A stretch of 64,000 nucleotides of DNA from Sporomusa silvacetica DSM 10669 (GTDB lineage Bacteria; Bacillota; Negativicutes; Sporomusales; Sporomusaceae). The translations under genes and the position numbers were made by a program. This document shows positions 32,335 to 41,679 of the stretch, piece by piece. Below the pieces are notes generated by a model that worked only from the letters and a program-made list of their open reading frames with translations, was not told the origin of the DNA and did not search any database. The stretch spans positions 452,763-516,762 of the forward strand of contig NZ_LSLK01000059.1 of assembly GCF_002257705.1 (NCBI RefSeq). The letters are read 5' to 3'. Position 1 is the first letter of the stretch. Each line of letters opens with the position of its first letter.

Positions 32335-33066
32335 TTAATTTAAATTGAATACAAAGCTTTGGGATATATAGCAGCGAACGGCTCTTCCCTGGGCGTTTTT
32401 AGCTGGGGCAAAGGACCACTGATAAAAAGCCGTTAAAGCCGCCTGATCCAAAGCAGATGTACCAGAAGAAGCGGTGATACTGGCCCCTTCGATGCTGCCA
32501 TCCGTACCGATAACAGCTCGGATGCTCACGGTGCCGCTTATGCCCTGCCGGCGCACTTCTTCCGGATAAACCGGATTCGTACGGCTGAGCACGCGCAGCG
32601 GTGTTGCCGGTTCCAAATTATCTTCCCCGTCTGAATCGCCGCCACCTTGGCCATTGCCTTTTATGCCATCGGCGTTTCCACTGCCCTGCCCCTTGCCGAT
32701 ACCATTGCTTTTGCCGCTGTTGGAACCAGCATTAGAAGCTGATTCAGCCGTTTGCGACGGCTTTTCTTTCTGCTTGCTGTCAGATGGTGTTGGTTTTTGC
32801 TCCTCCAGCTGCGCTGTTGGCTGCTCTGGTTTTGGCAGGGCTATATTCGAAGCAGGAACCGAGCTGTCACTGCTATTACTATCACTGCCATCACTACCGC
32901 CGCCGCTGCTACCGCTGACAGCTGCGTAGATGACATCTACCATCAATGGCGGTTTCTGCTGTTCTAAATAGTTAAAGAAACCACTGGTCGCCAATACAAT
33001 GAACAAAACAAGATGCAAAAGAATCGAAAGGCCCCAGCCGATGCGTTCATTTTTATCTTGGTTCAT
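32335..33066 (-). CDS. tonB: TonB energy-transducing protein
   Basis: A 243-aa protein. One membrane anchor (residues 12-30, LSILLHLVLFIVLATSGFFN) is followed by a long Ser/Gly/Pro/Gln-rich periplasmic linker (about 45-150) and a C-terminal TonB domain (ATPLRVLSRTNPVYPEEVRR, GTSALDQAALTAFYQWSFAP). It carries proton-motive energy from ExbBD to outer-membrane receptors. The linker contains Gly/Ser-rich repeats instead of the usual Pro-Lys/Pro-Glu stretch. It directly follows exbD. Confidence 0.93.
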   Translation of the reverse strand: MNQDKNERIGWGLSILLHLVLFIVLATSGFFNYLEQQKPPLMVDVIYAAVSGSSGGGSDGSDSNSSDSSVPASNIALPKPEQPTAQLEEQKPTPSDSKQKEKPSQTAESASNAGSNSGKSNGIGKGQGSGNADGIKGNGQGGGDSDGEDNLEPATPLRVLSRTNPVYPEEVRRQGISGTVSIRAVIGTDGSIEGASITASSGTSALDQAALTAFYQWSFAPAKNAQGRAVRCYISQSFVFNLN

Positions 33067-33489
33067 TTAATTTTTCGCCTCAGCATCGGCAGCCAAGCCA
33101 AAACGTGTGATACCCGCAGCTTTGAGGTTATCAAGAAATGTTATGACCTTGCCATACGCTAGGCCTTTTTCGGCGCGGATAACCATGGCAAATCTTGGAT
33201 TTTTAGTGTTTTCGGCCTTGGCTTGCAGCAGCAAGTCCTGTTCATTAATGGACTTATCTTCGAGCCATAAAGTGCCATCTTCTTTTATGGTCACCAGAAA
33301 TGTCGCATTGATCTGAGATTCCGCATGTTTTGCCGTTGGCATATTAATCGGTAGTGCCTTTAAATCAACCATATATAAGGTGCTTAACATAAAAAACACC
33401 AGCAGGAAGAACATAATATCGATCATCGGAATGATCATGATTTCCGGTTTTTTGAAGGAGCGGCGGTCACGCAACCTCATTGGCTGCAC
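33067..33489 (-). CDS. exbD: ExbD biopolymer transport protein
   Basis: A 140-aa protein with one N-terminal membrane helix containing the essential Asp (IPMIDIMFFLLVFFMLSTLY) and a periplasmic domain (LPINMPTAKHAES, FAMVIRAEKGLAYGKVITFL). It forms the proton channel with ExbB and powers TonB. Its start overlaps the exbB end by 23 bases. Confidence 0.93.
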   Translation of the reverse strand: MQPMRLRDRRSFKKPEIMIIPMIDIMFFLLVFFMLSTLYMVDLKALPINMPTAKHAESQINATFLVTIKEDGTLWLEDKSINEQDLLLQAKAENTKNPRFAMVIRAEKGLAYGKVITFLDNLKAAGITRFGLAADAEAKN

Positions 33490-34099
33490 CCCGTTCTACT
33501 TGATTTTCCAGTGAAGAAAAGCATTGTTCCATATCGGTTACGATATGATCGAGCCGTTGAATAAAGTAAGCATGTACAGCCATGGAAATAATGGCAACAC
33601 AAAGCCCCGTAGCCGTCGCAATCAGGGCTTCTCCAATGCCGCCGGTAATTGCCATTGGCTGGCCGGCCTGTAGATTGAAAATGCTGAAGGCGGAAATCAT
33701 GCCACTGATTGTGCCTAAGAGACCTAGCAATGGTGCCATAGTTACGATTACGCTCAGATAATATAAACGGCTGCGGAATTTTGCCAAAGCAACGCCAGAC
33801 TGGACTTCAGCAAAGCCCGTAACGGCTTTGGCATCTTTGCCAGCCTTCTGCATGGCGACTTCGAGAATACCAGCAAGATTGCCTGATGTTGCTGCCGCCA
33901 ATTGCTTGGCGTCCTGCCAGCGGTCATTACTGAGGGCATTGCAATAGTCTTCGGCAAATTTGCGTCCGGAATCAGCCTGGCGAAAATACAGGAATCGCTC
34001 AATGGCGATAGCTACAACGAAAATCGAACACAGCAAAAGAATATACATGACGAAACCGCCCTTTTGAAAATAAGCGGCTCCCTGAAGAATTAAGTCCAT
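33467..34099 (-). CDS. exbB: ExbB proton-channel protein
   Basis: A 210-aa MotA/TolQ/ExbB-family protein with three membrane segments: GGFVMYILLLCSIFVVAIAI, then the MAPLLGLLGTISGMISAF segment and ITGGIGEALIATATGLCVAI. It is the first gene of exbB-exbD-tonB and lies 100 bases downstream of the uptake ATPase gene on the same strand, so the TonB system is dedicated to, or at least co-expressed with, this uptake locus. Confidence 0.92.
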   Translation of the reverse strand: MDLILQGAAYFQKGGFVMYILLLCSIFVVAIAIERFLYFRQADSGRKFAEDYCNALSNDRWQDAKQLAAATSGNLAGILEVAMQKAGKDAKAVTGFAEVQSGVALAKFRSRLYYLSVIVTMAPLLGLLGTISGMISAFSIFNLQAGQPMAITGGIGEALIATATGLCVAIISMAVHAYFIQRLDHIVTDMEQCFSSLENQVERGAANEVA

Positions 34100-34202
34100 A
34101 AATAATTTCCTCCCATTAATTATGAAAAAATTTGAATCTCCTGATTAAACCCCTCGTCCCAGATCAAATTTACCTTAACCCGGCACAGAGCTTTTATCCG
34201 CA

Positions 34203-35003
34203 CTAAAAATCTTGATTCTGCTCCTTAAATGGTACACAGATTACAGCTTCCGTACCATTTCCCAGTTCCGGCCTTACAATCTGAACATTAACATGGTATG
34301 TATTTTTTATGTAGGTCGGATTGATTACTTCATCCGGTCTTCCGATTTGAAACCGGCCCCCACTGCTGATCGCGGCTACTTTTGAACTATACTGCAGGGC
34401 ATGATTCGGTGAATGCGTTGTCATAATTACGCCCAGCCCTGCTTTTTGAATCATCGTATGAATGTAGTCGAGCACGCGAATCTGATTCCCATAATCAAGA
34501 TTTGATGTAGGTTCATCCATAATTAAAAAATCCGGTTTTTGCGCCAATGCCCTGGCAATCAATACAAGCTGACGTTCGCCACCGCTGATTTCGGTATAAA
34601 TACTATCCTTTAAATACCCAATAAATAAAGTTTCTAGAACCGCGGCGGCAATCTCAAGATCGGCCTTGCTCGGTGATCCCCAAAGGCCCAGATAAGCAGC
34701 CCGGCCCATAGCGACAACATCGAGGACCTTAAATTCAAAAACAGATGAATGGGCTTGCGGCACATAACCAACTCTTTTGGCAAATTCCTGGCACGACCAT
34801 TTGGCTATGTCTTCGCCATCAAGCAGTATCCGTCCCGACTGTAATTTCAACAACCACAAAATCGTCTTAAATAAGGTCGTCTTCCCTACGCCATTCGGCC
34901 CCAGCAGGCAGAAAAACTCGCCTGATTTTACAGTAAATGATATATCTTTCAAAATTGTTACTTTACCGTAACCACAATTCACGTGATCAAGTTGAAGCTC
35001 CAT
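34203..35003 (-). CDS. ABC transporter ATPase, iron-chelate/cobalamin (FecE/BtuD) type
   Basis: A 266-aa ATPase: Walker A LLGPNGVGKTTLFKTI, Q-loop YVPQAHSSVFEFKVLDVVAM, signature ISGGERQLVLIARALAQ, Walker B FLIMDEPTSNLD and switch His TTHSPNHAL. This is the FecE/FepC group. It energises the permease encoded just upstream (28 bases apart). The chelate cannot be read from the sequence. Confidence 0.92.
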   Translation of the reverse strand: MELQLDHVNCGYGKVTILKDISFTVKSGEFFCLLGPNGVGKTTLFKTILWLLKLQSGRILLDGEDIAKWSCQEFAKRVGYVPQAHSSVFEFKVLDVVAMGRAAYLGLWGSPSKADLEIAAAVLETLFIGYLKDSIYTEISGGERQLVLIARALAQKPDFLIMDEPTSNLDYGNQIRVLDYIHTMIQKAGLGVIMTTHSPNHALQYSSKVAAISSGGRFQIGRPDEVINPTYIKNTYHVNVQIVRPELGNGTEAVICVPFKEQNQDF

Positions 35004-35031
35004 GTTCTTTGATTCCTTTCTGCCACCTGGC

Positions 35032-36054
35032 TCAACCTTTACGGGTTTTATACAACAAATAAATAAAAAATGGTGCGCCGATGATTGAGGTCAATATCCC
35101 GAGGGGAACTTCTACCGAAAATAACGTTCGCGCAAAATCATCCACCAGCAGCAGAAAAATAGCCCCCATAACAACCGATGCCGGCAATAAGATTTTATTA
35201 TTCGGTCCAACAATCATCCTCGACAAATGTGGTACCACTAGACCAACCATGCTGATAATACCGCTTATAGAAACTGCGGCTGATGTAATAAGTGTTGCCG
35301 CTAAAATAACGAAAAAACGCAGTCTAGTAACATTCACGCCTAATGCTTTGGCTTCTTCATCACCAAATGATATGACATTCAGGTTCCAGCGCAGTGCCAG
35401 GAGCAGCATAAGTCCCAATAAAATGGGAATTGCTGTAATGTATACGGATTCACCACTGGCCGAAGCCAAACTGCCAAGCAGCCAATAGGTAATTGCCGGC
35501 AAAGTGTTTTCGGGATCAGCCACAAATTTCGTCAAGGATACAAACGAAGCAAAGAGCATCCCTATGATAATCCCCGCTAAAATCATCATTAAAACCGTAT
35601 CGCCACGTTTTCCTAACCATGTCGCAATGCCGTAAGTCAGCAATACGGCAATGAGTCCAAATACATAGGCAGAAAGCTGGATACCAAACGCGGACCATGA
35701 CAAAAGGATAGCTATAGCAGCACCAAAACTTGCTCCCGCCGTCACGCCTAAAATGTCGGGCGAAACCATTGGATTGCGAAACATCCCTTGATAGGCTGCA
35801 CCAGCTGCAGATAACGCCGCACCGACAAGCATAGCGGCAATAATCCGCGGCAAGCGGATCTTAAACAGGATAATCTCAGTATTTGGTGTCCAAAACGGCG
35901 TGATATGCATAATTTTTGCGGCTAATATCCCCAAGGCCGTATCTGGAGCAATAGGATAGCGCCCCACCATAAAAGATATAAAAAAAACGGTCAATAAAGC
36001 GATCAATAAGCTTATCAATTTCACTGTATCCTCAGAACATCTGATCCATTTCAT
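35032..36054 (-). CDS. ABC transporter permease, FecCD family
   Basis: A 340-aa permease with about ten membrane helices and the FecCD signatures LPRIIAAMLVGAALSAAGAA, YQGMFRNPMVSPDILGVTAG, AKALGVNVTRLRFF and SGIISMVGLVVPHLSRMIVG. It forms the inner-membrane channel for an iron siderophore, haem or cobalamin. I chose the ATG at 36054 after GGGGAG; a GTG at 36069 overlaps that site. Confidence 0.93.
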   Translation of the reverse strand: MKWIRCSEDTVKLISLLIALLTVFFISFMVGRYPIAPDTALGILAAKIMHITPFWTPNTEIILFKIRLPRIIAAMLVGAALSAAGAAYQGMFRNPMVSPDILGVTAGASFGAAIAILLSWSAFGIQLSAYVFGLIAVLLTYGIATWLGKRGDTVLMMILAGIIIGMLFASFVSLTKFVADPENTLPAITYWLLGSLASASGESVYITAIPILLGLMLLLALRWNLNVISFGDEEAKALGVNVTRLRFFVILAATLITSAAVSISGIISMVGLVVPHLSRMIVGPNNKILLPASVVMGAIFLLLVDDFARTLFSVEVPLGILTSIIGAPFFIYLLYKTRKG

Positions 36055-36154
36055 CACTTTACTCCCCACTTATTTATATTCTAAAAAAGCCCAACGAAAA
36101 TTCAGGCAAATAACTCCGCTGCTTTACATTTGCATAAGTCCTAGCAAGAAGGCC

Positions 36155-37240
36155 CTATTGTTCCGGATTTTTCCCAGAAATAATGCGGTTTGCCTCAGCT
36201 TCCGAAAGATCATAATTCATAAATGTCTTATAAAAATACCGTGTTTCCTTGACAATATCTATATCCTGAAATTGCTCAGGGTACAATGTTTTAGCTGCCC
36301 ATTGAATTTGCAGTGCCTCTTCCGCCCCATAGCGATCCCACAAAAAGGCCCCGTCAGGATTCGCATAAACTTTTTTATTTTGAACCGCTTTGATGCCCTG
36401 CCAAACAGGATTATCCATAATCATATGTATATTGCGCGTACCATCCGGCTCAATAGGTAAGGCATTGCTGCTCACAATAATAACATCAGGGTTCCAAGCC
36501 ATAACTTGCTCCATTGTTACTGGTTTCATATTGCCTTTAACATCAACCGCGGCATTCGTTCCTCCGGCAACTTCAATCCAATTGTCAATGATTGTATTTG
36601 TTCCATCAATGAGCAATGGATTCCAAGAATTGATATGCAAGACTTTAGGCCGTTGTTCCTGGGAAATCGGATCGGTAACAGCCTTGATCTTAGCCATTTT
36701 TTCATCTAAATAAGCAATATAAGCATCGGCTTTTGCCTTGGCCTCCGGGCCCAAAATCGTACCGGTTGTCCGGAAACAATCCTTGAGTCCAGCAAAATCA
36801 GTAAAAAACAATTGCACAACCGGTATCCCTGTATCTTTCAATTTTGTAGCAATTACATTGTTTGTCGAGATAAATACAATGTCTGGCTTTGTCTTCATAA
36901 GCTCCTCGATATTCACGTCTTGGGGTGTGAACACAATTTGCGCATCATTCATCGCCGGATTCACAATATAAAGCCAAGGCCTGGCACCTTTTATATCTAC
37001 AGTAGCTTTTATTTTATCACCCGCCCCAAGCATCGTCAGTACTTCATTATGGGCCGGCCAGGCATCCGCAATACTTTCAAGCTTAGCGGGAATCTCAATC
37101 TTGGCTTTGGCAGAATCGGTTATAACAACTCTTTCTTGTTTTGTTGCTGTCAGTTCACTGCCACAACCGACTAAAGCCAAAATCAATAAAAGCAATGTTA
37201 CCAAAATAAAACCATTTCTATATACACTTTTATATGACAT
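36155..37240 (-). CDS. Metal-chelate-binding lipoprotein (FecB-like)
   Basis: A 361-aa periplasmic binding protein with a lipobox (LLLILALVGCGSE, Cys near residue 26). The TroA/FecB fold is visible in IADAWPAHNEVLTMLGAGDK, KPDIVFISTNNV, PVVQLFFTDFAGLKDC, VLHINSWNPLLIDGTNTIID and VMAWNPDVIIVSSNAL. It delivers the chelate to the permease. The periplasmic half of the MerR fusion at 39491-41116 is clearly paralogous to it over its whole length. Confidence 0.9.
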   Translation of the reverse strand: MSYKSVYRNGFILVTLLLLILALVGCGSELTATKQERVVITDSAKAKIEIPAKLESIADAWPAHNEVLTMLGAGDKIKATVDIKGARPWLYIVNPAMNDAQIVFTPQDVNIEELMKTKPDIVFISTNNVIATKLKDTGIPVVQLFFTDFAGLKDCFRTTGTILGPEAKAKADAYIAYLDEKMAKIKAVTDPISQEQRPKVLHINSWNPLLIDGTNTIIDNWIEVAGGTNAAVDVKGNMKPVTMEQVMAWNPDVIIVSSNALPIEPDGTRNIHMIMDNPVWQGIKAVQNKKVYANPDGAFLWDRYGAEEALQIQWAAKTLYPEQFQDIDIVKETRYFYKTFMNYDLSEAEANRIISGKNPEQ

Positions 37241-37304
37241 AACGCTACATCCTTTCTGCTGTTGTGTGGATTGGCAACACTTTTTATTATGCTACTCAGC
37301 CCAA

Positions 37305-37345
37305 CCATCACATGATTAACGGTTGGGCTGAGCAGCTTTACTCAT
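37305..37345. terminator. Hairpin downstream of the TonB-dependent receptor gene
   Basis: GCTACTCAGCCCAACC and GGTTGGGCTGAGCAGC pair around a 13-base loop. On the minus strand it lies between the receptor stop and the binding-lipoprotein gene and is followed by AATAAAAAG, not a strong U-run, so it may attenuate instead of fully ending transcription. Confidence 0.6.
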
Positions 37346-37378
37346 TTTATATTTATATTTTACAATGTCAACACAGAA

Positions 37379-39457
37379 TTAGAATTCCTTGCTGATCTGA
37401 ACACCGTAGGTGGCTCCGGTATCATACACGTACATGCCTGTAGCATAGCGCTGGTCAGTGATATTGTTGCCGAACAGGGTAAGGGTGGTATTTGCATTCA
37501 ATTCCTTGTTGATGTTGATATCGATGGTAGTGACTCTATCCATATTAAAGTCTGTGCCGCTACCAGCATTTACGCCACTGCTTGTACCTCGATACTGGCT
37601 GTTATGATGCAGCATCAGATTAGCAGATATGTCCTTATTTTTATAATTTAGCGCTATATTATAAAGGTTATGTGGTGTGCGGCTATTATCCAAGGCATCA
37701 CTTGAAGTAAAATAAGCGTAGCTCGCTTTATAACCGAAGTGATCGGTTAAATCGCCATGTAAGCCCAATTCAAAACCTCTCCGCTGCAAATCTCTGGCAG
37801 TATAGCTGTAAACCGGGTAGCTATACGATGTATCCCAAGACTCATAATATTTGTTGCCTGTAGCAACCCGAGCATTATCAATGTCATAATAGAAGGCTGT
37901 CAACGAGGCATTCAGCACTTTACTGTAATTCGCTTCCACTCCCGTTTCATATTTTATACGCTTTTCATCGCCCAGTTTTTCATTGTTTTCCACGAGGGCA
38001 AAGTCGTTATCTGCCTGCTGCGAATAGCCTAGACGCGCCGTTGCTTTATAGACCTTGTTGATCTGATAAGCCGCGCCTACCGATGTGCTGACCGAATTTC
38101 CTTCCCACATGTCTCCAAAAAGCCGATCATACGCTATTGAGGTTGAGCCAGCTAAATATTTACCAATTCCTGATGTAATATGTTTTTTATCGAGCCGGGC
38201 AGAGACATCAAGTATCACTTTATCCGTAGCCTTTCTTTCCCCGTACAGATAGAAGCCGTACAGTTCTTCCTCACGTGGACCGCCGCCGTATGCACCCAGC
38301 CCGGTCGGTGAGTCAAACCACATAAGCTGCGTACCGAATTTCAACTTATCCCGGCCATAATCCAGCGTATGCCCCAGATTCAATTGCCGCAAATAGTCCC
38401 TTTCATAGAAACCGCCAGCCTTCTTTGTAATCGGGTCTCCATTGAGTGCCCATCTATATGAATCTACACTACTCCAGCCGAAACTAAAGTCAGTTGTATG
38501 ATGCTCATCCCATTTTTTCGCCGCATTCATCGCTAATACTGTCGTCTTGATCGGCAAAAATCCACCAAGGGCCAATTTATTTGCAGGAGTTATATTGAGA
38601 GCATAGGAATCTGCTACCGAGTTAAAATAAGCTTTATTGTGGACATCGCCTTCATTGTACAGCAGTGTCATATTGGCAACCCAGTCCTTGCCTTTATCCC
38701 CGATTTTAAATAAATATGTATTCAGATTTTGGCTATTGTTCCAGCCATCCATGCCGTCGGTCTTGTCTTTCGCGTAGCCCAACGTATAATAACCTGTGTC
38801 ACCAATCTTGTCACCATGCACATAGCTTGCTTTTTCTGCATTGAAAGTTCCGTAGCTCACTTTGGCCTTGTCAACCGACTTGGTAGGCGTCATGGTCGTA
38901 ATGATAATATAACCTTGAGCAGGAGCACCGGACTTAACGTTAGTTTGCGCGAAGGAGGCTACTGGCCCCATCGTCAAGATTGATGCATCGCGGCAAAAAG
39001 TAATCGATTCGATCATGTCAACCGGCAGATTCATGAGCATACGCGAGGCTTGCGTTTCTGGCAGCCAGACGCCATCAATGATATAACCAATTTCATCACC
39101 GCCGCGCGTCTCGACTTTGCAATAGCCTTTAGCACCATAGCGCATGACATTGAGTCCCATCCCATTTTGAATAAGTTCCAATATATCTTTAGGATGCATT
39201 TTTTCAATGTCTTCCTGGGTAAAGGTTTCCGTCGCTATCTTGCTGCTTTCTGGAACAGCCAAACGAGCATCTACCGGATCGGCCATTGTATTTGCTGCTT
39301 CTTTGGCAGGCGTTACAATTTTTTTGCCTGTTACCTGGACATCGCTAAGTACAGTAGTATTTTCATTATCGCTTTCTTGGGCCTGTACCGACAACACTGT
39401 GCCACCACAGGCTATGGAAGATACTAGCAATACTGTCAATAACTTGTTGTGTTTCAT
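37379..39457 (-). CDS. TonB-dependent outer-membrane receptor
   Basis: A 692-aa protein with a signal peptide (MKHNKLLTVLLVSSIACGGT, ending VQAQ), a short N-terminal region, a plug domain (about 75-195: TFTQEDIEKMHPKDILELIQ, GYIIDGVWLPETQASRMLMN) and a 22-strand-type barrel ending in Phe (YGVQISKEF). It moves a metal chelate across the outer membrane using TonB, which supports a diderm cell. The ATG at 39457 follows GGGGAGGAG. It lies between the MerR fusion gene and the binding-lipoprotein gene. Confidence 0.93.
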   Translation of the reverse strand: MKHNKLLTVLLVSSIACGGTVLSVQAQESDNENTTVLSDVQVTGKKIVTPAKEAANTMADPVDARLAVPESSKIATETFTQEDIEKMHPKDILELIQNGMGLNVMRYGAKGYCKVETRGGDEIGYIIDGVWLPETQASRMLMNLPVDMIESITFCRDASILTMGPVASFAQTNVKSGAPAQGYIIITTMTPTKSVDKAKVSYGTFNAEKASYVHGDKIGDTGYYTLGYAKDKTDGMDGWNNSQNLNTYLFKIGDKGKDWVANMTLLYNEGDVHNKAYFNSVADSYALNITPANKLALGGFLPIKTTVLAMNAAKKWDEHHTTDFSFGWSSVDSYRWALNGDPITKKAGGFYERDYLRQLNLGHTLDYGRDKLKFGTQLMWFDSPTGLGAYGGGPREEELYGFYLYGERKATDKVILDVSARLDKKHITSGIGKYLAGSTSIAYDRLFGDMWEGNSVSTSVGAAYQINKVYKATARLGYSQQADNDFALVENNEKLGDEKRIKYETGVEANYSKVLNASLTAFYYDIDNARVATGNKYYESWDTSYSYPVYSYTARDLQRRGFELGLHGDLTDHFGYKASYAYFTSSDALDNSRTPHNLYNIALNYKNKDISANLMLHHNSQYRGTSSGVNAGSGTDFNMDRVTTIDININKELNANTTLTLFGNNITDQRYATGMYVYDTGATYGVQISKEF

Positions 39458-39490
39458 GAAATATAAACTCCTCCCCAACATAAATGCGTG

Positions 39491-41116
39491 TTAACTTGAA
39501 TCCCCTATTAACTGGGCCGATTCATCGCCAATGATTTGTCTTACTTCGTGGTCAGCCAATTTATAATGGTAAAATTCTTTAAAAAACCATTTAACTTCAG
39601 GCCCTAAATCATCTTTAAAATTCTCCGGATGAAAAACCTTAGCCGCCCACTGTATTTGTAGCGCTTCCTCCGCGCCATAACGATCCCAGGAAAATACCCC
39701 TCGGGGATTGACGTACACCCGCTTGGTCTTTACGGCAGCAATCTGCCGCCATACATCATCTTGCTCCAACTCCATGATAATTTGCCGGCCAACTAAAGCC
39801 TCCCGGGCAATAACAATTACCTCGGGATTCCAGCTGATGACCTGTTCCAGCGTTACCGCCTGTAAGTTGCCGGTTACGGCTGCGACATTTACACCGCCGG
39901 CCATATTGATCCAATCATCGATAATCGTGCCGGCACCATCAATGAGCAGGGGATTAAGTTTGGCAATATGTAATACCCGTGGTTTGTGCTGCAGCGGTAT
40001 CTGGGCGGTAATTCCGGTTATTTGGGCCTGTTTATCGTCCAGATACCGAATATATTTATCCGCTTGCGCTATCGCCAACCCGCCCAGCACGGCGGCTGTA
40101 AGTCTGACACAGTCTTTCAAGCTGTTAAAATCGGTGACTGACAATTGAACTACAGGAATATCAGCTTTTCTGAAGGCCTCCACGTCTTTATTACTATTTG
40201 AGACAAAAACCACATCCGGTTCACATTTAATCAACTCTTCCACATTAGTACTGGCGGAGCTGAATATTATCGCCGCCTTATTAATGTCCGGGTTGATTTT
40301 TTGCAGCCACGGTTTTTGGGTTGTCGCCATAGTTGTCGCCACAATTTTGTCACCGCCGCCCAATAAGCAGACAATGTCCTGATGAGCTGCCCAGGCATCG
40401 GCAATGCGGGAAATTTTATTGTTCAAATTTACCGACACACCGAACATATCCGTTACCAACATTGCCTGTTTTACCGCTGGTATCGTTGGAACATCCGCAC
40501 TACAACCGCTCAACAACAGTAACAAGTTTAGCGTCATTATAAAAATGTAGTTATTTTTTAATCGGCCCCAATAGGAATTATTGATTATTTCAAAATCATT
40601 TTGCGCCCAGTTTCTTATTTTTGAAATTTCTCCTGGCGGAGCACCAGTCGATTCCAAAAACAACTGGTGCTGCTCTGGCGACATCAGCTCAAATTCCCGG
40701 TGCCATTGCCATTGATCATAAAGACTAAATCCTGCGGCACTAAAGATTCCATCCCAGGCATCATTAGCAACTAATGCTTTTCGCTCTTGCACTTGAAAGT
40801 CCAGCAATAACCGGACAATCCCTTTTTGTTGCTCACGCAATGTCTCGATAGATTTGTTTAGCTCGTGGATTCTCTTTTCCAAAAGAGACACTGTTATACT
40901 TTGAGAACCGGATAGTAGTTCCTTGATACTATTCAAGGACATTCCCGCTTCGCGATAGCTGCAAATTCTTTCGAGCAGCTGGCAGTCGGACTCGGAATAA
41001 AGTCGATACCCAGATGACGTTCGCTCTGAACTCTTCAAAAGTTCGATGGAGTCATAGTATAGAAGTGCTGTGCGAGAAAGGTGAAACTTCTTTGCTATCT
41101 GTCCGATGGTATACAT
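39491..41116 (-). CDS. MerR-type regulator fused to a FecB-like binding domain
   Basis: A 541-aa single frame. Residues 1-70 form a MerR HTH (MYTIGQIAKKFHLSRTALLY, SERTSSGYRLYSESDCQLLE); about 75-105 form the dimerisation helix; 118-170 match the C-terminal part of some MerR proteins (AWDGIFSAAGFS, WHREFELMSPEQHQLFLES). Residues 187-203 are hydrophobic after a basic GRLKNN and end in LLLLLSGCSAD, a perfect lipobox (C205). Residues 215-541 are a full FecB-like binding domain paralogous to the lipoprotein at 36155-37240. No ribosome site precedes the internal ATG near residue 194, so a separate lipoprotein start is not supported. It probably senses the chelate across the membrane and controls the receptor and uptake genes downstream (inference). 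The ATG at 41116 follows AAGGAGA. Confidence 0.85.
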   Translation of the reverse strand: MYTIGQIAKKFHLSRTALLYYDSIELLKSSERTSSGYRLYSESDCQLLERICSYREAGMSLNSIKELLSGSQSITVSLLEKRIHELNKSIETLREQQKGIVRLLLDFQVQERKALVANDAWDGIFSAAGFSLYDQWQWHREFELMSPEQHQLFLESTGAPPGEISKIRNWAQNDFEIINNSYWGRLKNNYIFIMTLNLLLLLSGCSADVPTIPAVKQAMLVTDMFGVSVNLNNKISRIADAWAAHQDIVCLLGGGDKIVATTMATTQKPWLQKINPDINKAAIIFSSASTNVEELIKCEPDVVFVSNSNKDVEAFRKADIPVVQLSVTDFNSLKDCVRLTAAVLGGLAIAQADKYIRYLDDKQAQITGITAQIPLQHKPRVLHIAKLNPLLIDGAGTIIDDWINMAGGVNVAAVTGNLQAVTLEQVISWNPEVIVIAREALVGRQIIMELEQDDVWRQIAAVKTKRVYVNPRGVFSWDRYGAEEALQIQWAAKVFHPENFKDDLGPEVKWFFKEFYHYKLADHEVRQIIGDESAQLIGDSS

Positions 41117-41484
41117 CAACAATCTCCTTTTTTCATCATAAACTATAAAGCAATAGACAGGTCAATAAGTTATTTCCGGTAAACCGGACACCATAAAGTC
41201 CTCTAATACAATCCACTAACAACAGCCTTATAACTTAAACCAACATTAACTAACTAATTAAATAAATCAATCAACTACTATTCGTTTTTTCTTTGTCATA
41301 ATAGCATAATCCCTCTTTTTTCGTCAATTTTTCGCTAATTCATATTTGTTTAATGCAACTATTCAATACATAAGTGAACACAGCTGAACAGTACAAAGCT
41401 GAACCGGCTTTACCAAGAAAAGTTCTGGTACAAAAATCTCACCAATCCAAAGATTCTCTGCCATTCACCAAAATATCGAAAACA
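41117..41484. other. Upstream region of the MerR fusion gene
   Basis: AT-rich sequence without a gene. It should hold the promoter of the uptake locus. MerR sites are usually inverted repeats between -35 and -10; I could not identify one with confidence. No cobalamin-riboswitch core was recognised. Confidence 0.4.
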
Positions 41485-41528
41485 AAAGAACATCCTTCCC
41501 CTGATTGATCAAGGGAAGGATGTTCTTT
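41485..41528 (-). terminator. Terminator of the exporter operon
   Basis: AAAGAACATCCTTCCC and GGGAAGGATGTTCTTT form a perfect 16-bp stem around a 12-base loop, directly after the last stop of the minus-strand exporter operon (41536). Confidence 0.8.
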
Positions 41529-41535
41529 GCCGACA

Positions 41536-41679
41536 CTATTTAACACATTGCTGTTTTATCTCTTTTACCGGTCTAGCCTCAATATAGCCGCGTTCACCTA
41601 ATGGTACCAGTTGGAATCTTGGACCGGCCTCATCTGCCCAGGTAAATCCATACAATTCCGGATTATAATCTTTAATAAC
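41536..41679 (-). pseudogene. In-frame 47-codon reading frame directly after the membrane-fusion gene stop
   Basis: Straight after the TAG of the membrane-fusion gene, in the same frame, an open stretch reads VIKDYNPELYGFTWADEAGP, then RFQLVPLGERGYIEARPVKE and IKQQCVK, then TAG. It has protein-like composition but no ATG/GTG start or ribosome site, only a TTG within. It may be the end of another gene joined here by deletion, or readthrough of the amber codon. The family is not recognised. Confidence 0.35.

Noticed and set aside
32654..32929. 91-aa plus-strand Leu/Pro-rich frame
   Set aside because: Shadow of the Ser/Gly/Pro/Gln-rich linker of TonB.
36155..41484. Cobalamin or other riboswitch upstream of the uptake genes
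   Set aside because: I looked for a B12-box-like core before the receptor, the binding protein and the MerR fusion genes and found none.
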